64,000 nucleotides of DNA, from positions 1,488,001 through 1,552,000 of the forward strand of contig NZ_CP090370.1 in assembly GCF_021431965.1 (NCBI RefSeq), in the 5' to 3' direction. The position numbers and the translations under genes were made by a program. The stretch is from Erythrobacter sp. SDW2. Its GTDB lineage: Bacteria; Pseudomonadota; Alphaproteobacteria; Sphingomonadales; Sphingomonadaceae. The notes beneath the pieces are model-generated. The model was not told the DNA's origin, searched no databases, and saw nothing but the letters and a program-made list of their open reading frames with translations. Positions 1 through 8,010 of the stretch are shown here, piece by piece; position 1 is the first letter of the stretch; each line of letters starts with the position of its first letter.

Positions 1-485
1 TTCTGCCCGCCATCGAGAATGGTGTAATGGGTGATGAACACCGTGTCGCCGCCACTCTCGTTATACCCGCGCGAGGTTTTGCTAGCGGAAAAGGCCCGAT
101 TGGCGCGATTGATATTTTCCAGCGTGACCCGGTAGTCGGCATCATAGCGGACCTGAAAGTCGACCCCCAGACAGCCTGGACCGTAATCCGGCAGGTCGCA
201 CACGGTACCGATCAAGATATAGTTCAGCCCTTCGGGCGTGACCGCATGCACCGACACGTCACCCATTTTGCCCTCGCTGACGATGGTATCGCCATTGTTG
301 CGGGCGATGGCTGCCAGATCTTCCAGGAATACCTGGGTGACGATCCGGTCCGCGTCATAGGCGGCTGATGTCCGCGCCGCGCCAGTCGAGCCACCCACCT
401 GGGCCGAGATGGGCGCAACGGGCGAAGCGATGATTGCGCAGGCAACGGCAGCAGATGTGTACCGAATCAAAGTTGTGCGTTGCAT
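1..485 (-). CDS. YbjN-domain secreted protein, 3' end cut off by window edge
   Basis: The reading frame is open from an ATG at 485 to the window edge, about 161 codons, so the C-terminus is missing. The first ~28 residues form a signal peptide (basic start, hydrophobic core, Pro-Ile-Ser-Ala-Gln cleavage region), so the product is probably exported. The middle holds a Cys...Cys pair (CDLPDYGPGC), and further on comes an Asn-rich helix (ENINRANRAF) followed by a strand ending in LDGG. This order matches YbjN-type domains in sphingomonads, where the role is unclear and may be chaperone-like or sensory. A GGGGGAA-like ribosome binding site precedes the ATG. It shares the minus strand with aroA upstream. 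The family call is from pattern memory and is moderate; the function is unknown. Confidence 0.6.
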   Translation of the reverse strand, partial: MQRTTLIRYTSAAVACAIIASPVAPISAQVGGSTGAARTSAAYDADRIVTQVFLEDLAAIARNNGDTIVSEGKMGDVSVHAVTPEGLNYILIGTVCDLPDYGPGCLGVDFQVRYDADYRVTLENINRANRAFSASKTSRGYNESGGDTVFITHYTILDGGQ

Positions 486-571
486 ATTTTCCCCCAGGCC
501 AACCCCACTCCCATTTCGCTGCCAAATCAGTCGGAGGCAAGACAGTATTTCGCGGAGTCCTGCGCTGGTAT

Positions 572-1921
572 TCAGAAGGCCGCCGCTTCGAGCAGCGCGA
601 CGAAGTTGGGAAAGCTGGTGGCAATGGGGCGGGTGTCGTCCACTTCGACTCCGTCGCGACTGGCCAGACCCGCCACTGCCATGCTCATGGCGATGCGGTG
701 GTCGAGCAGGGTCCTGGTGCGGCTGTTGGCGCTGCCGCGCAGAGGCGCTCCGCCGGTGCCGTGGATGACGAGGCCGTCCTCACGCTCCTCGATCTGCGTG
801 CCTGCGCCGGTCAGGGCAGCGGCCATCGCGGCGAGGCGGTCGCTTTCCTTGACCCGCAGTTCCTCGAGCCCGCTGGTGTTGGTGGTGCCCTTCGCCAGCG
901 AGGCAGCGACGAACAGCACAGGGAATTCGTCGATCATGCTCGGCGCAATAGCGGGATCGACCTCTATGCCGGTTAGGGCGGAGTGCCGCACCCGCAAATC
1001 CGCCACCGGCTCGCCGCCGACTTCGCGGGGGTTCAGTTCCTCGATACTGCCGCCCATCTGACGCAGCACTTCGAACAGGCCGGCGCGGGTCGGGTTGAGG
1101 CCGACATTCTCGATGACGAGATCGCTCCCTTCCACCAGCAGCGCCGCGACGACGAAGAAAGCGGCCGACGAGGGGTCGCCCGGGACTTCAATGACCTGAG
1201 GCGTCAGGTCGGCTTCTCCGTGTACGCGGATCACGCGCTCACCGCCGACTTCGTCGATCTCGATCTGCGCGCCGAAGCCGCGCAACATGCGCTCGGAATG
1301 GTCGCGGGTCGGGACCGGCTCGATCACCGTGGTGATGCCCGGCGTGTTGAGCCCGGCCAGCATCACCGCGCTCTTCACCTGCGCGCTTGCGACAGGCAGG
1401 CGGTAGGTGATCGGCACGGCGGGGCACAGGCCCTCCATGGTCAGCGGCAATGTGCCGCCCCAAGACGGAGATTGCGCGCCATGGAACTGCGCGCCCATTT
1501 TGCTCAAGGGTTCGATGACCCGGCCCATCGGACGCTTGGAGAGGCTCGCGTCGCCGGTGAAGGTCGCGGTGATGCCATGGCTGGCGACAAGGCCCATCAG
1601 CAGGCGGGTCGAGGTACCGCTGTTGCCCATGTCGAGCGCCTCGCGCGGCTGCAGCAGCCCGCCGACACCGACGCCGTGGACGCGCCATTGCTCGCCGGTC
1701 TTCTCAACGGAAGCGCCCATCGCCCGCATCGCGGCGGCGGTCGCCATCACGTCCTCGCCTTCGAGCAGGCCCGTTACCCGCGTTTCGCCCACCGCCAGAG
1801 CGCCGAGCATGATCGAGCGGTGGCTGATCGACTTGTCGCCCGGCACGCGGATGCGGCCCTTCAGCGGCCCGGAGGCGGTGAAGCGATGCGGGGTCGGCTG
1901 GTCTGCGGAATGGCCTGTCAT
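572..1921 (-). CDS. aroA: 3-phosphoshikimate 1-carboxyvinyltransferase (EPSP synthase, class II)
   Basis: This enzyme transfers enolpyruvate from PEP to shikimate-3-phosphate, the penultimate step of chorismate synthesis in the cytoplasm. The protein is 449 aa when started at MTGHSADQ; the 42-residue extension upstream has no family resemblance. It shows GDKSISHRS near the N-terminus, GNSGTSTRL, RPMGRVIEPL, SAQVKSA, RDHSER, NPTR, EFPVLF, and ELRVKESDR with DHRIAM at the C-terminus. The four motifs described for class II, glyphosate-insensitive EPSP synthases (R-x-H-x-E, GDKx, SAQxK, NxTR) are all present, so class II is a firm inference. The gene is divergent from the FYDLN-type gene, with about 140 bp between the starts that must hold both promoters. 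Confidence 0.95.
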   Translation of the reverse strand: MTGHSADQPTPHRFTASGPLKGRIRVPGDKSISHRSIMLGALAVGETRVTGLLEGEDVMATAAAMRAMGASVEKTGEQWRVHGVGVGGLLQPREALDMGNSGTSTRLLMGLVASHGITATFTGDASLSKRPMGRVIEPLSKMGAQFHGAQSPSWGGTLPLTMEGLCPAVPITYRLPVASAQVKSAVMLAGLNTPGITTVIEPVPTRDHSERMLRGFGAQIEIDEVGGERVIRVHGEADLTPQVIEVPGDPSSAAFFVVAALLVEGSDLVIENVGLNPTRAGLFEVLRQMGGSIEELNPREVGGEPVADLRVRHSALTGIEVDPAIAPSMIDEFPVLFVAASLAKGTTNTSGLEELRVKESDRLAAMAAALTGAGTQIEEREDGLVIHGTGGAPLRGSANSRTRTLLDHRIAMSMAVAGLASRDGVEVDDTRPIATSFPNFVALLEAAAF

Positions 1922-2061
1922 GCGGCGCGGTCTTTGACAGGGGGGTGCCCCTATGGCAAGGCGCGCGGCGCTCTTGATTCGGGGCCTTTTGCTACCCATC
2001 AAGATAGAGAATTTTTCGCGGGCTTCGATGACCGGACGCCCGACCAAAGGAACAGTGAGAC

Positions 2062-2385
2062 ATGGCCAAGCCAGAATGGGGCACCAAGCGTAGCTGCCCC
2101 AAATGCGGGACCCGCTTCTACGATCTCGGCAAGGACGACCCCGTCGCCTGCATCGAATGCGGCGAAGAGTGGCACCCCGAGCCCGTGCTGAAGACCAAGC
2201 AGCCGATCCCGTTCGAGGAAGAGAAGAAGAAGGACGTCGAGCCCGACAGCGATCTGGGCGATGACGATCTGGACATCGACGTCGACGAAGACGACGATTC
2301 GCCCGACAATGAAGTCGATCTGGGCGGCGACGACGATCTCGGCGTCACCACCGGCGGTGACGACGACGACACCGACGATAGTTGA
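2062..2385 (+). CDS. TIGR02300-type FYDLN-acid-domain zinc protein
   Basis: A 107-residue protein. Its N-terminus carries two CxxC pairs (CPKCG and CIECG) around an FYDLG segment, which suggests a small zinc ribbon. The C-terminal half is an extremely acidic low-complexity tail built from Asp and Glu runs. This organisation is the alphaproteobacterial FYDLN-acid family, whose function is not established. The gene stands alone, divergent from aroA. The acidic tail could bind basic proteins or mimic nucleic acid, but that is only inference. The family assignment is firm because both the FYDL signature and the acidic tail are visible; no reaction can be assigned. Confidence 0.85.
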   Translation: MAKPEWGTKRSCPKCGTRFYDLGKDDPVACIECGEEWHPEPVLKTKQPIPFEEEKKKDVEPDSDLGDDDLDIDVDEDDDSPDNEVDLGGDDDLGVTTGGDDDDTDDS

Positions 2386-2398
2386 ATCTTTTTGTTTC

Positions 2399-2422
2399 AT
2401 GAACCCGCATCCGCGGGTTCAT
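2399..2422. repeat. 10-bp-arm perfect inverted repeat after the FYDLN-type gene
   Basis: The arms ATGAACCCGC and GCGGGTTCAT are separated by ATCC. No T-run follows on either strand (the T-rich stretch precedes it), so it is not a standard intrinsic terminator, though it may end transcription or protect the 3' end. The stretch 2386-2727 otherwise holds no gene; it contains this hairpin and the dispersed repeat at 2458-2508. Confidence 0.6.
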
Positions 2423-2457
2423 CCTCGGTGCGATTTCGGTGCTGCGCACCGAGCACC

Positions 2458-2508
2458 TGCGGGCGGCCAGTCGGCCTTGCGGCCCGCTGGTCGCGGACCG
2501 TGCTCCGC
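2458..2508. repeat. Dispersed GC-rich intergenic repeat, copy 1
   Basis: This 51-bp block matches 56669-56719 without gaps at 44 of 51 positions when the two are laid side by side. The most conserved parts are TGCGGGCG at the start and GACCGTGCTCCGC at the end. Both copies sit in gene-free spacers. A looser relative may lie downstream of dnaN (around 34600-34650). The function is unknown. Confidence 0.65.
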
Positions 2509-2727
2509 CACTCGATAGCGTTCTGGGTCCAAGGACGCGAGCCGCAGGCGAGTGCAAGCGCGACCGCGCGCCCGCAGCGACGCGACCATCAGGTCGCATG
2601 AGCGGGGATTTCGCGCGCCGGATGGCGTGCGGCGGCACTTTTTCCTTGCGAAAGGAAAAATGCCCTCATAAAGCGCCGCTTCCCGCAAGGGTCGGGCCCT
2701 CCCAGGGGCTCGGTGAAACAAGTGATT

Positions 2728-2803
2728 GGGGCCTTAGCTCAGCTGGGAGAGCGCCTGCATGGCATGCAGGAGGTCAGCGGTTCGATCCCGCTAGGCTCCA
2801 CCA
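2728..2803 (+). tRNA. tRNA-Ala (anticodon GGC)
   Basis: The complete cloverleaf can be drawn. The acceptor stem GGGGCCT pairs with AGGCTCC (one G-T wobble), the D arm is GCTC/GAGC, and the anticodon stem is CCTGC/GCAGG around the loop ATGGCAT with anticodon GGC. The T arm carries GGTTCGATCC, and a CCA end is encoded. It stands alone upstream of ffh. Confidence 0.97.
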
Positions 2804-2888
2804 CTTGATTGATATTCGTGGTGAAAACCGCACGCTGGCCGATGAGTTCTCATCCGCCGGCGTTTTTCGCGTTCGGGAGTTTCCCAGA

Positions 2889-2909
2889 AAAAGCGCTCGC
2901 CGCTTTTTC
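2889..2909 (+). terminator. Probable intrinsic terminator of tRNA-Ala
   Basis: AAAAAGCG pairs with CGCTTTTT over a 5-nt loop. The A-rich left arm and T-rich right arm make it usable from either side. It lies between the tRNA and ffh. Confidence 0.7.
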
Positions 2910-2957
2910 GGTTCGGGAAGCGACCAATAAATAAGCCGGTTTGAGTTTGGAGTTGCG

Positions 2958-4460
2958 ATGTTCGACGCCCTGTCCGATCGCCTTGGTGCAACCTTCGACC
3001 GCCTGCGCGGCCGCGGGGCGCTGCGCGAGCAGGACGTGCGCGATGCCATGCGCGAAGTGCGGATCGCGCTGCTCGAAGCCGATGTGGCACTGCCCGTCGC
3101 GCGCAGCTTCATCGACAAGGTCACGGAAAAGGCCGTCGGCGAAAGCGTGCTCAAGTCGGTCACGCCGGGCCAGCAGGTCATCAAGATCGTCAATGACGAG
3201 CTGGTGGCGATGCTGGGCGGCGATGACGGTGAGAACGGCCACGTTCCGCTGGTCCTGGAAGCCAAGCCGCCGGTCGTGATCATGATGGTTGGCTTGCAGG
3301 GTTCGGGCAAGACCACCACCACCGCCAAGCTCGCCAAATATATCCGCGAGAAGCACGGCAAGAAGGCCATGATGGCCTCGCTCGACGTCAACCGTCCGGC
3401 CGCGCAGGAACAGCTGGCGGTGCTGGGCGAGCAGACCGAGGTCGCGACCCTGCCGATCGTGCAGGGCCAGCAGCCGGTCGATATCGCCCGCCGCGCGCTG
3501 GAAGCCGCGCGCCTGCAGAACTTCGACGTCCTGCTGCTCGACACCGCGGGACGCCTGCATGTCGACGAAGCGCTGATGGCCGAGATGAAGGCCGTCGCCG
3601 GCGTTTCCGCGCCGACCGAAGTGCTGCTGGTGGTCGACAGCCTGACCGGCCAGGACGCGGTCAATGTGGCGCAGAATTTCTCCGACGAGGTCCCGCTCAC
3701 CGGCGTGATCCTCACCCGGATGGACGGCGATGCCCGCGGCGGCGCGGCGCTTTCGATGCGCGCTGTTACCGGGAAGCCGATCAAGTTCGCCGGCACGGGC
3801 GAGAAACTCGATGCGCTCGAAGCCTTCCATCCGGCGCGGGTGGCGGACCGGATCCTCGGCATGGGCGACATCGTCAGCCTGGTCGAGAAGGCTGCCGAGA
3901 CGATCAAGGTCGAGGAAGCCGAAGCGCTCGCCAAGCGCATGGAGAAAGGCAAGTTCGATCTCAACGACCTGCGTATGCAGCTCCGCCAGATGCAGAACAT
4001 GGGCGGGATCGGCGCGCTCGCTGGCATGATGCCGGGCATGAAGAAGGCCAAGGCGGCGATGGCGGCCAGCGGCATGGACGACAAGGTGCTGGTCCACATG
4101 GACGCGATCATCGGTTCGATGACGCCCAAGGAACGCGCCCGTCCCGAACTGATGAACGCCAAGCGCAAGAAGCGCGTTGCGGCCGGCTCCGGCACTTCGG
4201 TGCAGGAGATCAACAAGGTGCTGAAGATGCACCAGGAAATGGGCCGCGCGATGAAGCAGATCAAGAAGATGGGCGGGCTTAAGGGCCTCGCTGCCATGTT
4301 CGGCGGCGGCGGAATGCCCGGCATGGGTGGCGGCGGGATGGGCGGTCTTGGCGGCCTCCCTGGACTTGGCGGAATGGGCGGTTCCGGGGGCAAGGGCCCC
4401 AGCGTCGACATGGACACGCTGCCGCCCGAGCTTCGCGATATGTTGAACAAGAAAAATTAA
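2958..4460 (+). CDS. ffh: Signal recognition particle GTPase Ffh (SRP54)
   Basis: Ffh binds 4.5S RNA and signal sequences of nascent membrane and secreted proteins and docks with FtsY. The 500-aa product has the N domain (1 to about 90), then the G domain with GLQGSGKTTTTAKLA, DVNRPAAQEQL, DTAGRLHVD, TRMDGDARGG and the closing GTGEKLDALE. The methionine-rich M domain follows from about 325 (MRQMQNMGGIG..., NAKRKKRVAAGSGTS). The tail of about 50 residues is Gly/Met-rich, longer than in E. coli but common in alphaproteobacteria. A GGAG ribosome binding site lies 7-10 nt before the ATG. It opens the ribosome biogenesis block and is followed 36 bp later by rpsP. Confidence 0.97.
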   Translation: MFDALSDRLGATFDRLRGRGALREQDVRDAMREVRIALLEADVALPVARSFIDKVTEKAVGESVLKSVTPGQQVIKIVNDELVAMLGGDDGENGHVPLVLEAKPPVVIMMVGLQGSGKTTTTAKLAKYIREKHGKKAMMASLDVNRPAAQEQLAVLGEQTEVATLPIVQGQQPVDIARRALEAARLQNFDVLLLDTAGRLHVDEALMAEMKAVAGVSAPTEVLLVVDSLTGQDAVNVAQNFSDEVPLTGVILTRMDGDARGGAALSMRAVTGKPIKFAGTGEKLDALEAFHPARVADRILGMGDIVSLVEKAAETIKVEEAEALAKRMEKGKFDLNDLRMQLRQMQNMGGIGALAGMMPGMKKAKAAMAASGMDDKVLVHMDAIIGSMTPKERARPELMNAKRKKRVAAGSGTSVQEINKVLKMHQEMGRAMKQIKKMGGLKGLAAMFGGGGMPGMGGGGMGGLGGLPGLGGMGGSGGKGPSVDMDTLPPELRDMLNKKN

Positions 4461-4496
4461 ATTAATCAGTGATTTGAATTGGAAAGGTAGAATACA

Positions 4497-5051
4497 ATGG
4501 CAGTTGCAATCCGTCTCTCGCGCGGTGGTGCGAAGAAGCGTCCCTATTACCGCATCGTCGTCGCCGACTCGCGCGCTGCGCGTGACGGCAAGTATCTCGA
4601 GCAGATCGGCACCTACAACCCGATGCTGCCGAAGGATTCGGGCGAGCGCGTGAAGCTCAACGAAGACCGCGCCCGCCACTGGCTGAGCGTCGGTGCGACC
4701 CCGTCGGACCGCGTCCACCGCTTCCTCGACGCCGCCGGCATCCTCGAGCGCGCGCCGAAGAACAACCCGAAGAAGGGCGAACCGGGCGATGCCGCCAAGG
4801 AACGCGCCGAGGAAAAGGCCGCCAAGGCTGCCGAGGCCGAGGAAGCTGCCAAGGCCGCTGCCGAAGCTCCGGCTGAAGAAGCACCGGTTGAAGAAGCCGC
4901 TGCTGAAGAAGCTGTTGCCGAAGAAGCAGCCACTGAAGAAGCTCCGGCCGCTGAGGAAGCTGCCCCGGCTGAGGAGGCACCCGCAGCCGAGGAAGCTCCT
5001 GCTGAAGAAGCTCCCGCTGACGAAGCCGCCGAAGAAAAGTCGGAAGGCTGA
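4497..5051 (+). CDS. rpsP: 30S ribosomal protein S16 with long acidic C-terminal extension
   Basis: The first ~85 residues are a normal S16 ([20 protein letters not shown]..., [10 protein letters not shown]), an assembly protein of the small subunit body. The total length is 184 aa, twice that of E. coli S16. From about residue 90 the chain becomes a Lys/Ala/Glu region and then near-perfect Glu-Glu-Ala-Pro/Ala repeats to the end. The extension is in frame and ends at a clear TGA. Shorter acidic tails are known on S16 in sphingomonads; what the tail does is not known. The ribosome binding site GGAAAGG precedes the ATG. A palindromic repeat follows directly, between rpsP and rimM. Confidence 0.95.
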   Translation: MAVAIRLSRGGAKKRPYYRIVVADSRAARDGKYLEQIGTYNPMLPKDSGERVKLNEDRARHWLSVGATPSDRVHRFLDAAGILERAPKNNPKKGEPGDAAKERAEEKAAKAAEAEEAAKAAAEAPAEEAPVEEAAAEEAVAEEAATEEAPAAEEAAPAEEAPAAEEAPAEEAPADEAAEEKSEG

Positions 5052-5061
5052 TGCCTCTCAT

Positions 5062-5156
5062 CCCCTCCCGCTTGCGGGAGGGGCCGGGGGTGGGCGCGTA
5101 ACGCTATGACGCGCCCGGCCTCGCCCACCCCTCACCCCTCCCGCAAGCGGGAGGGG
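5062..5156. repeat. Compound palindromic element spanning the rpsP-rimM junction
   Basis: Two 22-nt hairpins, each CCCCTCCCGC + 2 nt + GCGGGAGGGG, lie at 5062-5083 and 5135-5156. They are inverted copies of each other and are extended inward by GGGGTGGGC / GCCCACCCC, so the whole unit can fold into one long cruciform. The rimM start codon (5106) lies between the arms, and the right arm is translated as the rimM N-terminus. It resembles the element in trmD in size and layout. Confidence 0.85.
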
Positions 5157-5663
5157 AATGGACCCGACACGCCCGTCACGCTGGCCGCCGTTACCGGTGC
5201 GCATGGCGTGGCGGGCGAAGTCCGTCTGAAGCTGCTGGGCGAAGGGTTCGATGCCCTGAAAGCCCACAGGAGCTTCAATCAGGGTGCGCTGACCCTCTCT
5301 AAACTTCGCAGCGATAACAAGGGCGGCGCCATCGCCCGCTTCGCCGAAGTGCAGACCCGCGAACAGGCCGAGGCCCTGCGCGGCACCACGCTCAGCGTCT
5401 CGCGAGATGCACTCCCGCCCCTGGCCGAGGGCGAGTATTACCACGCCGACCTGATCGGCCTGGCAGTCGTCACCGATGTGGGCGATCCGGTTGGCACTGT
5501 GCTCGACGTCCACAATTTCGGTGCGACCGATATCGTGGAGATTGCCAAGGACCCGGTTCCCGAGAAGGGCATGAAGAGTTTCATGGTTCCCATGACCCCG
5601 CAGGCGGTGCTGGAATGGGATCACGCCCGCATGGTCATCGCCGCCGACTTCGTTACCGACTAG
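5106..5663 (+). CDS. rimM: 16S rRNA processing/maturation protein RimM
   Basis: RimM binds S19 and helps mature the 3' domain of 16S rRNA. The 185-aa product has the family start GAHGVAGEVRLK (residues ~31-42), a RimM N-terminal beta-barrel, and the PRC-barrel part (YYHADLIGLAVV..., GTVLDVHNFGATDIVEI). About the first 25 residues (ASPTPHPSRKREGNG) come from the palindromic repeat rather than from the family. No other usable in-frame start lies between the repeat and the conserved domain, so translation probably begins inside the repeat. The stop codon overlaps that of the convergent oxidoreductase gene in a shared CTAG. trmD, its usual direct neighbour, is displaced by about 2.3 kb. Confidence 0.93.
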   Translation: MTRPASPTPHPSRKREGNGPDTPVTLAAVTGAHGVAGEVRLKLLGEGFDALKAHRSFNQGALTLSKLRSDNKGGAIARFAEVQTREQAEALRGTTLSVSRDALPPLAEGEYYHADLIGLAVVTDVGDPVGTVLDVHNFGATDIVEIAKDPVPEKGMKSFMVPMTPQAVLEWDHARMVIAADFVTD

Positions 5664-6583
5664 CGCCGGATCGGTCGCTGCTCGGCCAGGGTGTTGCGAA
5701 TGTCGGTCGCGGCGATCCCCGCGCCGCCCATCGCGTGGCCGATCTGGTCGAGACCCTTCACCACGTCGCCCACGGCGTAGAGGCCCGGCACGCTCGTGCG
5801 CATGTGATCGTCGACCACGATACAGCCGTTCTCGCCGCATTTCGCGCCGACCGCCTGCGCCAGTTCGGAGCGGATATCGCTGCCCAGGGCAGGATAGACG
5901 CTGTCGAATTCCAGCCATCCCTCCGCCGTCTCGACCGCCAGCCTGTCGCCGCGAATTTCGTAGCGTCCGCATGGCCCTTGGGTCCGCGCGATGGCCGCCT
6001 CGTCGAGCTGGTCCATGCATTCGCCGGACAGATTGTGCTCCCCTCTTGGCGCGATCAGCGTGATATCGCGGGTGAAGCCGCGCAGGAACAGCGCCTCGGC
6101 TGTGCCATGCTCACCCGTGCCGATGATGCCCACGCGCTTGTCGGTCACCTCGTAGCCGTCGCACACCGGGCAATAGCGCAGCAGGCACTTCGCCATCACC
6201 TTGTCGTGGAAGTCGTCGCTCATGCCCGGCGGATGGCGGTTGAACACCCCCGTCGCCAGCAGCACGCTGCGCGCAGTAAAGGTTCCTTCGTCCGTGCCGA
6301 CGATAAAGCGGTCTCCCGCCTTGGCGAGATGGACGACCTTCTTCTCCTCGCGCACGACGCCGAATTTCTCGGCCTGGGCGAGCATGTTGCCGACCAGCTC
6401 GATCCCCGGAATGCCGTCCGGATAGCCGGCATGATTGTTGGTGCGCGGGATCAGCACGGCGCGGCTGGTGCCGCAGTCGAACAGCCGGATCGAAAGGTGA
6501 TAGCGCGCAAGATAGATCGCCGCCGTCAGCCCGCCGGGGCCGCCACCCACGATGATGCAGTCGTCGATTTCGTTCTCGTCCAT
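5660..6583 (-). CDS. Thioredoxin-reductase-like NAD(P)/FAD-dependent oxidoreductase
   Basis: A 307-aa protein from MDENEIDD. It has the FAD dinucleotide motif IIVGGGPGG at residues ~8-16, a redox-active CPVC in the position of the CxxC of thioredoxin reductases, an NADPH-binding GTGEHGTAEA segment and the C-terminal FAD motif GLYAVGDVVKG. The size and domain order are those of TrxB-like flavoproteins, but CPVCDGYE differs from the canonical CATC, so the partner may not be thioredoxin. The longer frame upstream would run into the nitrilase gene region and was not used. It lies on the opposite strand inside the rpsP-rplS block, divergent from the nitrilase (55 bp apart) and overlapping the rimM stop. 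Confidence 0.85.
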   Translation of the reverse strand: MDENEIDDCIIVGGGPGGLTAAIYLARYHLSIRLFDCGTSRAVLIPRTNNHAGYPDGIPGIELVGNMLAQAEKFGVVREEKKVVHLAKAGDRFIVGTDEGTFTARSVLLATGVFNRHPPGMSDDFHDKVMAKCLLRYCPVCDGYEVTDKRVGIIGTGEHGTAEALFLRGFTRDITLIAPRGEHNLSGECMDQLDEAAIARTQGPCGRYEIRGDRLAVETAEGWLEFDSVYPALGSDIRSELAQAVGAKCGENGCIVVDDHMRTSVPGLYAVGDVVKGLDQIGHAMGGAGIAATDIRNTLAEQRPIRR

Positions 6584-6638
6584 GCCGCCGCAACGCACGG
6601 GATGGCAAAGCGCTCCCCGGCAAGCTAGGGCGCAGGGC

Positions 6639-7634
6639 ATGACCGCTCTAAACGTCGCCATCTGCCAGGCCGCGCCGATCTCGCTCGCCATCGGGGACGG
6701 GATCGACAAGGCCGTGCGGCTGGCGCGCGAGGCGATCGAGGGTGGGGCGCAGCTGGTGGCATTCGGCGAGACCTTCCTCGGCGGCTATCCGCTATGGCTC
6801 GACGAGGCACCCGGCGCGGCGCTGTGGGACCATCCGGGCAGCAAGGCGCTGCACCGCATCCTGCTGGAACAGGCGGTGGTGCCGGGGGACGAGCGGCTGC
6901 TGCCCTTGCAGGAACTGTGCGACGCAAGCGGCGCGGTGATCAGCATCGGCGCGCATGAGCGGGTGCGCAATTCGCTCTACAACAACCAGCTGACCTTCCG
7001 CCCGGGCGAGGCACCGCTCGACCACCGCAAGCTCGTCCCCACCCATGGCGAACGGCTGGTGTGGATGCGCGGCGACGGTTCGACGATTGGAGCGCACCAG
7101 GCCGAATGGGGCCGCGTCGGCAGCCTGATCTGCTGGGAACACTGGATGCCGCTCGCCCGCGCGGCGATGCACAATCTCGGCGAGCATGTGCATGTCGCCG
7201 CCTGGCCGACGGTGCGAGAACAATATGCCATCGCCAGCCGGCACTATGCGATGGAGGGCCGCTGCTTCGTGCTGGCGGCGGGGCTGGTGCAGCACAAGGA
7301 CGATCTGTTCGACGGGCTGGAGCGGTGTGCCCGCGCTCAAGCAGCCGCAGGCGGTAGCGCAAACAAGAATGCCGATGCGGCCGCGCGCGAACTGATCGAA
7401 GCCATCCCGGTCGAAGTGCTCAACAAGGGTGGCAGCCTGATCGCCGCGCCCGATGCCGGCGTCGTCGCACAAGCAGGCCAGGGCGAGGAAACTCTGTTCG
7501 CAGAGCTGAATATAGCTGCGATTGCGGAGGGACTGGCGAGCCTCGACACCGACGGCCACTACTCGCGGCCCGATGTGTTCGAGCTGAGGGTCGATACGCG
7601 GGCGAAGAATGGGGTAATTTTCAGTGCGGACTGA
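6639..7634 (+). CDS. Carbon-nitrogen hydrolase, nitrilase type
   Basis: Predicted to hydrolyse a nitrile or amide C-N bond. The 331-aa protein shows all three catalytic positions of the nitrilase superfamily: Glu in FGETFLGGYPLW, Lys in HRKLVPTHGE and Cys in LICWEHWMPLAR. The WEHW sequence after the cysteine and the overall length fit branch-1 nitrilases (true nitrilases) better than amidases. The start at MTALNVAICQAAP is preceded by AGGG and fits the family N-terminus; the longer frame is not conserved. The last 11 nt overlap the next gene. The substrate cannot be told from the sequence. Confidence 0.88.
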   Translation: MTALNVAICQAAPISLAIGDGIDKAVRLAREAIEGGAQLVAFGETFLGGYPLWLDEAPGAALWDHPGSKALHRILLEQAVVPGDERLLPLQELCDASGAVISIGAHERVRNSLYNNQLTFRPGEAPLDHRKLVPTHGERLVWMRGDGSTIGAHQAEWGRVGSLICWEHWMPLARAAMHNLGEHVHVAAWPTVREQYAIASRHYAMEGRCFVLAAGLVQHKDDLFDGLERCARAQAAAGGSANKNADAAARELIEAIPVEVLNKGGSLIAAPDAGVVAQAGQGEETLFAELNIAAIAEGLASLDTDGHYSRPDVFELRVDTRAKNGVIFSAD

Positions 7635-8010
7635 ACCGCCGTCCTTGGATGATGGCGCGCTTCCCTATGTTATGTGGGTCGCGCAAATCGAGCACGGATG
7701 CACGGATGCGGCGCCAGAAAGCGCGATTGCTCAAGATCTAGGAATCTATGGGCTAGACATTGACGACTTCGCCATGAAGCTAGCGGAGCGGTTCGGTGCT
7801 TGGGTATTTGATTGGCCGTGGGATCGCTATACTGAGTTGAACGAGGGTACAGATGTAACAGGCTGCCTCGCGTTGCCGTTCACCCCGATCATCGCTCTGG
7901 TTCGGATGTCGAAAGGCCTGCCGCTGCGTCGCGAGAAGCAAAGAATTGAGCGACTTGAACTCCGCCATATTGCCAGAGTGCTGGAAGCAGGCGAGTGGAT
8001 CGATCCATGA
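7624..8010 (+). CDS. Small acyl-carrier-like protein, DUF1493-like
   Basis: A 128-aa acidic protein read from a GTG that overlaps the nitrilase end; its stop overlaps the trmD start as ATGA, so the three genes may be translationally coupled. The segment [23 protein letters not shown], and the end [14 protein letters not shown], resemble the DUF1493 group of acyl-carrier-like proteins (helical bundle, D-L-G-I-x-G-x-D core). There is no obvious phosphopantetheine DSL motif. Base and codon use are visibly less GC-rich than in the neighbours, which suggests acquisition by transfer. The family call is tentative and no role can be assigned. Confidence 0.55.
   Translation: MRTEPPSLDDGALPYVMWVAQIEHGCTDAAPESAIAQDLGIYGLDIDDFAMKLAERFGAWVFDWPWDRYTELNEGTDVTGCLALPFTPIIALVRMSKGLPLRREKQRIERLELRHIARVLEAGEWIDP

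Noticed and set aside
2399-2422. Inverted repeat read as an intrinsic terminator
   Set aside because: No T-run follows it on either strand, so it was listed as a repeat only.
2850-4718. Long minus-strand frames (558 and 622 codons) opposite ffh
   Set aside because: ffh on the + strand is unambiguous; the minus frames have no recognisable domain.
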